Below the pieces are notes generated by a model, which was given only the letters and a program-made list of their open reading frames with translations, did no database searches and was not told the origin of the DNA. 18,484 bases of DNA from an uncultured Bacilli bacterium (GTDB lineage Bacteria; Bacillota_I; Bacilli_A; RF39; UBA660): positions 1 to 18,484 of the forward strand of contig CALVRK010000009.1 of assembly GCA_944358565.1 (NCBI GenBank), in the 5' to 3' direction. The translations under genes and the position numbers were made by a program. The first letter of the stretch is position 1; each line of letters starts with the position of its first letter. Below are positions 1 through 6,503 of this stretch, in pieces.

Positions 1-63
1 GGGATCGAACCGATGCATAACGGAACCACAATCCGCCGTGTTAACCACTTCACCAATTCCGCC
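1..63 (-). tRNA. tRNA-His (GTG anticodon), 3' end cut by the window edge
   Basis: Read on the minus strand, the sequence gives a tRNA 5' half. The acceptor strand GCGGAAT is preceded by an encoded G (the G-1 typical of tRNA-His). T8-G9 follow, then a D arm GTG...CAC with GTGGTTAA in its loop. The anticodon stem GCGGA/TCCGT closes a 7-base loop TTGTGGT with anticodon GTG. The T loop reads TTCGATC. The second half of the T stem, the 3' acceptor strand and the discriminator lie beyond position 1, so the gene is partial here. It closely resembles the Bacillus tRNA-His in the D and anticodon arms. An extended -10 promoter lies just upstream. Confidence 0.92.
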
Positions 64-80
64 ATTTGAAAGACAAATCT

Positions 81-109
81 ATTTTATCAGTAAATTTGTC
101 TTTTTTCAA
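81..109 (-). promoter_or_regulatory. Sigma-A promoter of tRNA-His
   Basis: On the minus strand there is a -35 TTGAAA (104-109), a 17-bp spacer and a -10 TAAAAT (81-86) with an extended -10 TG one base upstream. The predicted start is near 74, about 10 bases before the mature tRNA 5' end. A 9-bp inverted repeat (70-78 and 94-102) brackets the -10 box. Confidence 0.65.
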
Positions 110-126
110 GTGTTTTTGGTAATTTG

Positions 127-3100
127 TTACTCATTATCCATAGAAAGTAACATTTTAATGTCATCTTCTGTAAGTTTAGAAAATTGATTTTCTGTATGGT
201 TTTCATTATCGATTAATAATTCAGCAAGTTTTCTTTTTTTATTTTGAAGTTCTAGAATTCTTTCTTCGATAGTTCCTTTCGTAATTAATCTAATAACCTC
301 AACTGTATTTTTTTGACCAATTCTATGGGCTCTATCGGTTGCTTGATTTTCAACTTGCGGATTCCACCATAAATCTAAATGAATAACAACGGTTGCAGAA
401 GTTAGATTTAATCCAGTTCCTCCAGCTTTTAAAGTAATGATAAAGACATCTGTATCATCATTATTAAATTTGTCGACTAATTCTATACGTTTTTTAGATG
501 AAACACTACCATCTACATAATATGAAGATATGCCTATATTGTTTAGTTTAGGAATTATTAGATCTAAAGCTTTTTTATAAGTTGTGAATATTAACATTTT
601 ATGACCATTGGCTTTGGTTTCTTCTACAATTTTAAGAAGTTCATCTATTTTCGCACTCTCACCTTTATAATTATCAAAGATGATTGATGGGTCAATACAT
701 ATTTGTCTTAGTTTAGTGAGTAACTGTAAGATTTTAAATCTAGCTTTAGTCCAGCCTTCAGTTTGAATTAATTCATCTAGTTCTTCCCTTGTTTTTTGTA
801 CTTCAGCGGCATAAACTTTTTTCTGGGTTTTGCCTAAATCAATATAAATATTATTTTCAAGTTTATCTGGCAAGTCTTTGACAACATCTTTTTTCTTTCT
901 TCTTAAGATAAAGTAACTTATTTGGGTGTTTAATCTATTTAAGTTATTATCTTCTTTATCTAATTCTTTTATGTTATATAATGACTGGAATTTATCTTTG
1001 CTGGCGAGATAGCCTGGCATGATGAAGTCGAAGATACTCCAAAGTTCTAATAGACTATTTTCAATAGGTGTTCCGGTTAAGGCAAATTTAATATTAGCAT
1101 TTAAACTCTTAACCGCTTTAGAAATGCCGGTGTTTGGGTTTTTGATGTTTTGAGCTTCATCGATTGCAACTAAATCAAATGGGATTTCTTTATATTTATC
1201 TAAGTCGTTTCTGACCAATCCGTAAGAAGTAATCAATATGTTTATATCATCAATATTATCTAATTCATTCAACCTTTGAGTTTTGCTTTCGGCAAACACT
1301 TTATATTTTAACTCTGAACCAAATTTATCAAATTCTTTTTGCCAGTTATAAATAAGTGAAGTAGGGGCAATGATGAGAATTTTGGCTTTAGGATTTTCTT
1401 TAATGATTAGTTTAGTTAGATAGATTAATTGAATTGATTTTCCTAAACCCATTTCATCGGCTAGAATACCGCCAAAGCCTGATTTATAGATGTTATAAAG
1501 CCATTTAACACCAGTTAATTGATAATCTCTTAAGACTTTTAATTCATTTTTATCTAATGAAATATCACTATCTTTATAGGTTAAGAATTTATTAATTAAG
1601 TTATCAAAATTACCACTTGTATTAATTAGAGTAGAGTAGTTTTGTTTTAAACTATCTAGGTATAAGGCACGGTACTTTGGAATGGTTCCTTCACCTTCGG
1701 TGATTTCTGTTTTAGTTAAATCTAATTCATCGGTTAATTCGTTTAGGTTTTGAAGGTTGGTATCACTATTTAAATCAATAATGTTTCCATTTTTTAGACG
1801 ATGGTAGTGCTTCTTAGCTTTTAGCGAAGATAGGACATCGGTTAATTCACTTTGATCAATGCCGTCTAATTTAAAATTATAAGATAGAATATTATCTTTA
1901 CCAATAGAGAATGATACAGTATTTTCTGTTTTCTTAACAATGCTTGTTTCTTTAATTTTTTTAGAAGTAAATACTTCGTATTCTTCACTGATTTCAAAGA
2001 TACCTTTTTCTAAAAACTCACCAATTAAGTCAATGTCTTCTAAGGTGAAGTGCGCTTTATTTACAGTAAAGCCAAAACTTGATAATCTTTGAATAATATT
2101 ACTTTCAAATTCGTTATCTCTAACTATTCCTGGGTCTTTAGAAAAGTAATCAATTTCTTTTGAACCATAGGTTAACTTAATTTCACATTCTACCGCACTA
2201 TAGTAAAAGTCAAAGTATAGTTTGACAGTAGGGGTAGTAGGCATGGTGATTTCGGTAATGTTGTCAGCTAGATGGATATTTTCTTTTAATAAAGATAATA
2301 GGCCACCTGTAAATTTACCTAATTCTTTTTTAGAAAACATGAAACTTTCTATATCATTGTCATTAAGTAGGTTATATAGTTTAAAAATATTTTCATCTAA
2401 TTTATATATATTTTCTTTATTATAAAAGTAATTTTTACCTTCGATAAGTGGTTCAAAACCATTCATATTATCAATGCTTAAAGTATAACTTTTTTCATCT
2501 TTAGTGAGGTTAATTTTAAATGGGTTTTCAGTTAAAAATCCATGATATTCTTTACCATTTAGAGTGAATGTTTTATCTTTTAAGACTTCCATAAAACCAT
2601 CTAAATCATCATCAGTAATTATGCATTCATAATGTCCATTTTGAAAAATGTGAATATTATAATCTAATATTTTTTTATCTATTTTATCGAAGTAATATTC
2701 ATTAGGGTCGTAGGTTAATTTAGATGATATTTTATAAGGTCTATTTTGGGAATAAGCATACATGAAATTACGATATTTATTATTTAAGGTGTATGGTCTA
2801 TCCACGCCTATTTTATAAGATACTTTTAAAAAGTTATTGTAATAGTAATTTTGCTCTGTCTCTATTTCAATATTTAAAAACATTTTTTGTTTTATGGTGG
2901 ATTTTTTTGGCTTATAGAAATTATCAAGTATTTGTGAACCTAAATTTATTTGGTATTCTATAGGGTCTATAGTATCATCACCAAATAAAGCATCTTCATA
3001 TTTGAGAATGCAGGCAGCGATATGTTTACAAGTATCCATTTTTTCATATTGCGGGCAAGTACAAAAATAGTCTTCTATTTCCTCATCGTTTTTATCCACT

Positions 3101-3276
3101 AATATTTCAACTTTATAATTTTTATCTATTCTTTCAGAGGTTACATTAAAATAGGCTCTTCTATAATAATCCTCATCTTCGGTTTTAATTAATTTTACTT
3201 TATTGGCTTTGTAATTTAAGCCTTTAATAAAGTCTGCTGTACCACACATTCTAATTACTTTATCATAAAGACGCAT
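127..3276 (-). CDS. SWIM zinc-finger SNF2-family DEAD/DEAH helicase-like ATPase
   Basis: This 1049-residue protein has the usual length of large bacterial SNF2 ATPases. An N-terminal SWIM zinc finger is visible as C72-x-C74...C83-x-H85. A long middle region (about 110-570) has the position of the bacterial SNF2-associated domain. The SNF2 motor follows: Walker A with K613 in DEMGLGKS, motif II as DEAQ (706-709), TGTP (734-737), and a C-terminal helicase domain ending in the Q-x-x-D-R-A-H-R-I-G-Q motif VI. Such proteins are double-stranded DNA translocases that remodel protein-DNA complexes. The exact substrate here is unknown. The start is supported by AGGTGA 5-10 bases upstream of ATG at 3276. 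The gene is divergent from the cotJ operon, and tRNA-His lies downstream on the same strand with no clear terminator between them. Confidence 0.93.
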   Translation of the reverse strand: MRLYDKVIRMCGTADFIKGLNYKANKVKLIKTEDEDYYRRAYFNVTSERIDKNYKVEILVDKNDEEIEDYFCTCPQYEKMDTCKHIAACILKYEDALFGDDTIDPIEYQINLGSQILDNFYKPKKSTIKQKMFLNIEIETEQNYYYNNFLKVSYKIGVDRPYTLNNKYRNFMYAYSQNRPYKISSKLTYDPNEYYFDKIDKKILDYNIHIFQNGHYECIITDDDLDGFMEVLKDKTFTLNGKEYHGFLTENPFKINLTKDEKSYTLSIDNMNGFEPLIEGKNYFYNKENIYKLDENIFKLYNLLNDNDIESFMFSKKELGKFTGGLLSLLKENIHLADNITEITMPTTPTVKLYFDFYYSAVECEIKLTYGSKEIDYFSKDPGIVRDNEFESNIIQRLSSFGFTVNKAHFTLEDIDLIGEFLEKGIFEISEEYEVFTSKKIKETSIVKKTENTVSFSIGKDNILSYNFKLDGIDQSELTDVLSSLKAKKHYHRLKNGNIIDLNSDTNLQNLNELTDELDLTKTEITEGEGTIPKYRALYLDSLKQNYSTLINTSGNFDNLINKFLTYKDSDISLDKNELKVLRDYQLTGVKWLYNIYKSGFGGILADEMGLGKSIQLIYLTKLIIKENPKAKILIIAPTSLIYNWQKEFDKFGSELKYKVFAESKTQRLNELDNIDDINILITSYGLVRNDLDKYKEIPFDLVAIDEAQNIKNPNTGISKAVKSLNANIKFALTGTPIENSLLELWSIFDFIMPGYLASKDKFQSLYNIKELDKEDNNLNRLNTQISYFILRRKKKDVVKDLPDKLENNIYIDLGKTQKKVYAAEVQKTREELDELIQTEGWTKARFKILQLLTKLRQICIDPSIIFDNYKGESAKIDELLKIVEETKANGHKMLIFTTYKKALDLIIPKLNNIGISSYYVDGSVSSKKRIELVDKFNNDDTDVFIITLKAGGTGLNLTSATVVIHLDLWWNPQVENQATDRAHRIGQKNTVEVIRLITKGTIEERILELQNKKRKLAELLIDNENHTENQFSKLTEDDIKMLLSMDNE

Positions 3277-3295
3277 AGGATCACCTCATTTTTTT

Positions 3296-3324
3296 ATCAT
3301 ACTAAAAATTAGTTATAAATACAA
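3296..3324 (-). promoter_or_regulatory. Sigma-A-like promoter of the SNF2 gene
   Basis: The minus strand carries -35 TTGTAT (3319-3324), a 17-bp spacer and -10 TATGAT (3296-3301). The predicted start is about 13 bases before the ATG at 3276, so the leader is very short and its 5' end sits at the Shine-Dalgarno. Good match, no experimental support. Confidence 0.5.
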
Positions 3325-3333
3325 GTTTTTTGC

Positions 3334-3363
3334 CCATACTCTTTAAACATTTATTCATAAAAT
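3334..3363 (+). promoter_or_regulatory. Sporulation (sigma-E / sigma-K-like) promoter of the cotJ operon
   Basis: The plus strand shows CCATACT (3334-3340), a 15-bp spacer and CATAAAAT (3356-3363). These fit the sigma-E pattern (ATATT-like -35, CATACAAT-like -10), and CATAAAATA also fits a sigma-K -10. In Bacillus subtilis cotJ is known to be transcribed by sigma-E in the mother cell. The promoter is back to back with that of the SNF2 gene. Confidence 0.5.
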
Positions 3364-3384
3364 ATTTTCGAGGAGGGTAATTAG

Positions 3385-3909
3385 ATGAATAACTATGTAA
3401 ATATGGGTGAAATGTTTCCAAATGAATTTATGATTGCTTATCCAGAAGCTATGCCTCAAGTTAATATGCCTGTTCAAAATAATGAACTATCTAAAAGATT
3501 AAGCAAGCAAGCTGGAGATAACATGAATTTCAACAAGTGTGGATTTGATGGTAAAACAACACCAAATGAATTATATGATGTATATAATGGATTTATTAGA
3601 GGAAATATGTTTCCAAATCTATTTAATCAATATAAGCTTTCAAGGCCTTATGATGTTAAACCGGTAAATGAACAAGCGGAACTATTAACGAAGGTGGATG
3701 CTTATGCTTTTGCGGCTCATGATATCAATCTATATTTAGACACACATCCAAATGATAGGTCAATGATTGATTTATTTAACCAACTTAGTGCGGATGCGAA
3801 AGCGGCTAGAAGAGAATATGAAAGTAAGTATGGTCCACTTTTAGTAAATTCAAATGAAGGGTATCCATGGACTTGGAATAATATGCCTTGGCCATGGGAA
3901 AACAATTAG
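3385..3909 (+). CDS. cotJB: Fused CotJA-CotJB spore coat protein
   Basis: The protein has 174 residues. Residues about 63-90 (YNGFIRGNMFPNLF...RPY) look like a CotJA module. Residues about 95-155 are a clear CotJB domain, with the DINLYLDTHPND block, FNQLSADAKAARREYESKYGPL, and a tryptophan-rich tail (PWTWNNMPWPWENN) seen in clostridial CotJB. The first 50 residues are methionine- and asparagine-rich and not recognised. CotJA, CotJB and CotJC form the cotJ operon for an inner spore coat layer. Here the first two appear joined in one reading frame. The start has a strong AGGAGGG 7 bases upstream. Nine bases separate the stop from cotJC. The CotJB call is firm; the CotJA part is weaker. Confidence 0.85.
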   Translation: MNNYVNMGEMFPNEFMIAYPEAMPQVNMPVQNNELSKRLSKQAGDNMNFNKCGFDGKTTPNELYDVYNGFIRGNMFPNLFNQYKLSRPYDVKPVNEQAELLTKVDAYAFAAHDINLYLDTHPNDRSMIDLFNQLSADAKAARREYESKYGPLLVNSNEGYPWTWNNMPWPWENN

Positions 3910-3918
3910 GAGGTTTAT

Positions 3919-4476
3919 ATGTGGAAATATGAAAAAAAATTACAATATCCAGTAAATATTAAAAAGAAAAATTTACAAATGGCAAAATGTATTTTAACAC
4001 AATATGGTGGGCCAGCTGGGGAACTTGCGGCTTCATGGCAGTATTTAGATCAAAGATACAATATGCCTGATGATAGGGGAAAGGCTTTACTTACGGACAT
4101 TGGTACTGAAGAGCTTGCTCATGTGGAAATTATATCTGCAATGCTTTATCAACTTATGAAAGGGGCAACTAAGGAAGAATTAAAAGCTGCTGGATTAGAT
4201 GGTATGTATTCTCAATTTGGTAGGGATTTATTTCCATCAGATTCTTTTGGTAATCCTTTTAACATGACATATATTAAAGTTTCTGGTGACTATATTGCGG
4301 ATATTGAAAGTGATATGGGAGCTGAACAAAGAGCGAGAGCAACTTACGAACACTTAATGGACTTAACTGATGATCCAGATATTTTAGGACCGCTTGCATT
4401 TTTAAGACAAAGAGAGATTATTCATTATCAACGTTTTAAAGAGTTACGCGATTATTATTTAAAAATGAAAAAATAA
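3919..4476 (+). CDS. cotJC: CotJC, manganese-catalase-family spore coat protein
   Basis: The 185-residue protein matches CotJC in length (about 189 in B. subtilis). It has the ferritin-like manganese catalase fold motifs: E35 in GPAGEL, E65 and H68 in GTEELAHVE, E136 in AEQRARATYE and E166-x-x-H169 in REIIHYQRF. The E136 to H169 spacing of 33 equals that of the Glu148-His181 ligand pair I recall from Thermus manganese catalase, so the di-metal site appears intact. The protein belongs to the inner spore coat and may remove hydrogen peroxide, although enzyme activity is not shown by sequence alone. AGGAGG lies just before the ATG and overlaps the cotJA-cotJB stop region, so the two genes are translationally close. 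A terminator hairpin follows directly. Confidence 0.95.
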   Translation: MWKYEKKLQYPVNIKKKNLQMAKCILTQYGGPAGELAASWQYLDQRYNMPDDRGKALLTDIGTEELAHVEIISAMLYQLMKGATKEELKAAGLDGMYSQFGRDLFPSDSFGNPFNMTYIKVSGDYIADIESDMGAEQRARATYEHLMDLTDDPDILGPLAFLRQREIIHYQRFKELRDYYLKMKK

Positions 4477-4503
4477 ATACTTGTGTTTACAAGTGTTTTT
4501 TCT
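4475..4503 (+). terminator. Rho-independent terminator after cotJC
   Basis: The arms AAATACTTGT and ACAAGTGTTT pair around the loop GTTT (10 pairs with one G-U), followed by a run of T. The hairpin begins at the stop codon and closes the cotJ operon. Confidence 0.85.
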
Positions 4504-4521
4504 TTAATGCGTTCAAAATGA

Positions 4522-4550
4522 TTGATTTTTTTACTGTTTCACATTATAAT
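4522..4550 (+). promoter_or_regulatory. Sigma-A promoter of the DUF3800 gene
   Basis: TTGATT (4522-4527), a 17-bp spacer and a perfect TATAAT (4545-4550). The predicted start near 4557 leaves a leader of about 100 bases before the ATG at 4661. That leader contains a TGATAT/ATATCA inverted repeat but no riboswitch I recognise. Confidence 0.65.
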
Positions 4551-4660
4551 TGTCGTAAATAGAAATGTGTTAGTTTGATATATATAAGATTACAATGAAG
4601 ATATCATAAAATACACGATTAATAATTATAGATAAAACATGAATTGAATGGAGGTATGCT

Positions 4661-5395
4661 ATGAGTAATGGAATTTTTATTTTAATGGATGATTCAGGAA
4701 AATTAAATAAAAATGAAAATTGTTTAATATATGGTGGTTTATTCTTTTATAGTTCAAAAGACTATATGAATTTTATAAATAAATATAAAAGTATAATAAA
4801 AAGTATTAGATGTAAATACTGTAAAAAGGATAAAAATAATTGTGATAAGAATTGTATTGAAATAAAGGGTACAACTAAAATAAAATCGAGTGATAACAGA
4901 AGATTATTTAACTTATTAAAAAAACAAAATAATTTTGGTGTTTTTATCAACAATAAAATGGTGCGAGAATCAATTATAAACGATAAAGCATCCAGGGGCA
5001 GATTTTGTGATTATGCTCAAAAAAGAATTATTAAAGAAATTGTATTACACTCTATTAGAAATAATCGTATAAATCCTAGTCAACCTTTAAATTTATATAT
5101 TAAGAGTGATGAATGTAAAACGAAAAGCAATGGATATTATAATTTAAAAGATAGTATTTATGAAGAATTAGTAAATGGCATCATAAATTATGATTATTCT
5201 AAATTTCATGAACCAATTTTAAATAATTCTTTAAACGTTTCACTTAGAATTTATGATTCTAAAAAACATTTTGGTATTCAAGGTGCAGATATTATCTCAC
5301 ATTATTTACATCATCAATATGATTTGTTTTTGACAAAGCAAGTTGATATGAGTTCTACTATAAGCTTTATAGAAGTTAAATTATTTCTTCCATAG
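4661..5395 (+). CDS. DUF3800 domain protein with a four-cysteine cluster
   Basis: The 244-residue protein carries hallmarks of DUF3800: an N-terminal ILMDDSG block (D10, D11; the family usually has DESG), a central LYIKSDE strand, and a C-terminal FGIQGADIISHYLHHQYD block corresponding to the family QxADxIA motif. DUF3800 is generally regarded as an RNase H-like fold of unproven activity, often found near mobile or defence genes. C51-x2-C54 and C61-x3-C65 could bind a metal; I recall similar cysteines in some Firmicutes members. The gene is even more AT-rich than its neighbours and stands alone between the cotJ terminator and a converging small RNA, which suggests acquisition. GGAGG lies 7 bases before the ATG. 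Molecular function is unknown. Confidence 0.85.
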   Translation: MSNGIFILMDDSGKLNKNENCLIYGGLFFYSSKDYMNFINKYKSIIKSIRCKYCKKDKNNCDKNCIEIKGTTKIKSSDNRRLFNLLKKQNNFGVFINNKMVRESIINDKASRGRFCDYAQKRIIKEIVLHSIRNNRINPSQPLNLYIKSDECKTKSNGYYNLKDSIYEELVNGIINYDYSKFHEPILNNSLNVSLRIYDSKKHFGIQGADIISHYLHHQYDLFLTKQVDMSSTISFIEVKLFLP

Positions 5396-5418
5396 AAAAA
5401 AGGAACTTTCGTTCCTTT
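5393..5418 (-). terminator. Intrinsic terminator (U-tract on the minus strand)
   Basis: The arms AAAGGAAC and GTTCCTTT (8 bp, perfect) enclose a 4-base loop. Read on the minus strand the hairpin is followed by T6 and C. Read on the plus strand only TTTAA follows. It therefore best terminates a minus-strand transcript, here the candidate small RNA, and secondarily may stop the DUF3800 transcript. Confidence 0.75.
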
Positions 5419-5498
5419 AATCCTAACTGAGACGGTGCTAAGCACTAAATTTGAAATCAATCATCAGTTATAGACCTGACAGAGAAGTATCTCCCGGT
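5393..5498 (-). ncRNA. Candidate small RNA of about 105 nt, family not recognised
   Basis: A strong minus-strand promoter (5505-5534) and an intrinsic terminator (5399-5418) enclose about 105 bases with no open reading frame or ribosome binding site. The RNA would begin at A5498 with ACCGGGAGA. Visible pairings are GGAGA with UCUCU near the 5' end, AACUGA with UCAGUU spanning the middle, a GUGC/GCAC hairpin inside, and the terminator stem. It does not match tRNA, SRP RNA, 6S, tmRNA or a riboswitch I know. It faces no gene on its own strand, so it is likely free-standing, and it converges on the 3' end of the DUF3800 gene. Confidence 0.55.
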
Positions 5499-5504
5499 AA
5501 CAAA

Positions 5505-5534
5505 ATAATATCACAAAAAGTATTATTCTGTCAA
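5505..5534 (-). promoter_or_regulatory. Strong sigma-A promoter of the small RNA
   Basis: On the minus strand: consensus -35 TTGACA (5529-5534), an 18-bp spacer and -10 TATTAT (5505-5510) preceded by an extended -10 TG at the right distance. It is among the best sigma-A matches in the window, yet no protein gene lies downstream of it. Confidence 0.65.
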
Positions 5535-5543
5535 ATTTATTAT

Positions 5544-5726
5544 ATGGTAAAATTTATAAATTATGCGTGCTCTAATGTAATTATTTTATATTTTTACCAT
5601 TTAAACTTTTTTTCTATTTACTGAAATTTTTGGTTTTCGAATTCCTAACGTATTTTTACGTTTGAATCAATATATATGTGAATGTCAATACTAAAATGTA
5701 CAAAAATGGGAACGGAATTGTACATT
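5544..5726. repeat. Three inverted repeats in the gap before the lipoprotein gene
   Basis: In the 413-base gap 5396-5808, apart from the small RNA, I see three dyads. (1) ATGGTAAAA (5544-5552) against TTTTACCAT (5592-5600), continuing inward with TATAAA/TTTATA across a one-base offset. (2) AACGTA (5647-5652) against TACGTT (5657-5662) around TTTT. (3) AATGTACA (5695-5702) against TGTACATT (5719-5726) around 16 bases. No T-run follows the second or third, so they are not obvious terminators. The third lies about 85 bases before the lipoprotein start and could be an operator; this is inference. Confidence 0.5.
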
Positions 5727-5808
5727 CTTATAGTATCATTAACAATGCAAGAGTTGTTTTACAAGTATTTTTTTTATAAAAACATACATAATAAAAATAG
5801 GTGATAGT

Positions 5809-6483
5809 ATGCGAAAGGTTATTTGGTTATTATGTGTTTTTTTATTATGTGGATGTTCTAAAACATTAGAAATACAGGGTAAAATTACAGAGATAAAATA
5901 TAACGATGTTTTAATTAATGAAAAGGATTATGATGAGGTTAAAAAATTAATTAATACTACTTATAATAAGAATGATGATAAGGATTTTTCTAACAAGCTG
6001 ACCATTAAGACAACTGATGATATCTATTATTTTTCTTTAAGTGATGATGAATTAAAATATGATGGAAAAGTAGCTGATAATACTGAATTAAACACTTATT
6101 TACAAGATTTGACTAAAAAATATACAAGCAAGGACTTTTATACGATTGATTATATGAAAAATTATGAAGCTAATAGTGATGAACAAACAGTTTTACTTGA
6201 CAAAACTTCTAATTATATTGTTATAAATTTTGGTGAAAAGGTAACCAATTTCAAAATTAATGAAATCGAAGAAGAAAATGACAAATATATGGATATTGAT
6301 TTACTTTATAGTGAAGAAAGTGTAAATGAAAGTCAAATTATTATTAGAAAAAGTGTTAATTATGAGTCACCAGATATTAGAATTTCCTTTGAAAATAAAT
6401 ATGGTTATATAGTTTCAATTATTCCAACTTATAATATAGAAAAAGATACAGTGGAATTTAAAACAACTTTTGAAGCAAAATAA
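5809..6483 (+). CDS. Predicted lipoprotein of unknown function
   Basis: The 224-residue protein starts with a short lipoprotein signal peptide: MRK, a hydrophobic stretch, and the lipobox L-C-G-C with C16 as the lipidated residue. The mature part is rich in Lys, Asp, Glu, Asn and Tyr with no cysteines or membrane segments, so it should be a surface-anchored hydrophilic protein. Alternating patterns such as LTIKTTDDIYYFSL suggest beta strands. I do not recognise the family. GGTGAT lies 4 bases before the ATG. No convincing sigma-A promoter was found; TTGTTT (5754-5759) with a weak TAAAAA 17 bases later is possible. It is a single gene that converges on typA and shares its terminator. Confidence 0.75.
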   Translation: MRKVIWLLCVFLLCGCSKTLEIQGKITEIKYNDVLINEKDYDEVKKLINTTYNKNDDKDFSNKLTIKTTDDIYYFSLSDDELKYDGKVADNTELNTYLQDLTKKYTSKDFYTIDYMKNYEANSDEQTVLLDKTSNYIVINFGEKVTNFKINEIEEENDKYMDIDLLYSEESVNESQIIIRKSVNYESPDIRISFENKYGYIVSIIPTYNIEKDTVEFKTTFEAK

Positions 6484-6503
6484 AAACTCCTTTGGGAGCT
6501 TTT
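6482..6503. terminator. Bidirectional terminator between the lipoprotein gene and typA
   Basis: The arms AAAAACTCC and GGAGCTTTT close on TTTG. As minus-strand RNA all 9 pairs form (one G-U), followed by UUUUUAUUUU. On the plus strand there is one A-C mismatch, followed by TTTTATTTT. The hairpin overlaps both stop codons. Confidence 0.7.

Noticed and set aside
2222..2425. Plus-strand open frames inside the SNF2, typA, tagO, mbl, rpiB and ssb genes
   Set aside because: They lie entirely opposite confidently identified genes, have no family resemblance and mirror the codon pattern of the other strand.
127..3276. DEAQ instead of DEAH in the SNF2 ATPase as a defect
   Set aside because: DEAQ is common in bacterial SNF2 proteins and the Asp-Glu pair needed for ATP hydrolysis is intact.
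5440..5475. Hammerhead ribozyme-like CUGAUGA in the small RNA
   Set aside because: CUGAUGA followed by a small stem is present on the minus strand, but the required GAAA after stem II is missing (AUUU instead), so the catalytic core is not formed.
5544..5624. A 26-codon hydrophobic plus-strand reading frame that could be a small toxin peptide
   Set aside because: There is no ribosome binding site, it overlaps an inverted repeat, and it would be the only TGA stop among the genes; chance in an AT-rich gap is more likely.
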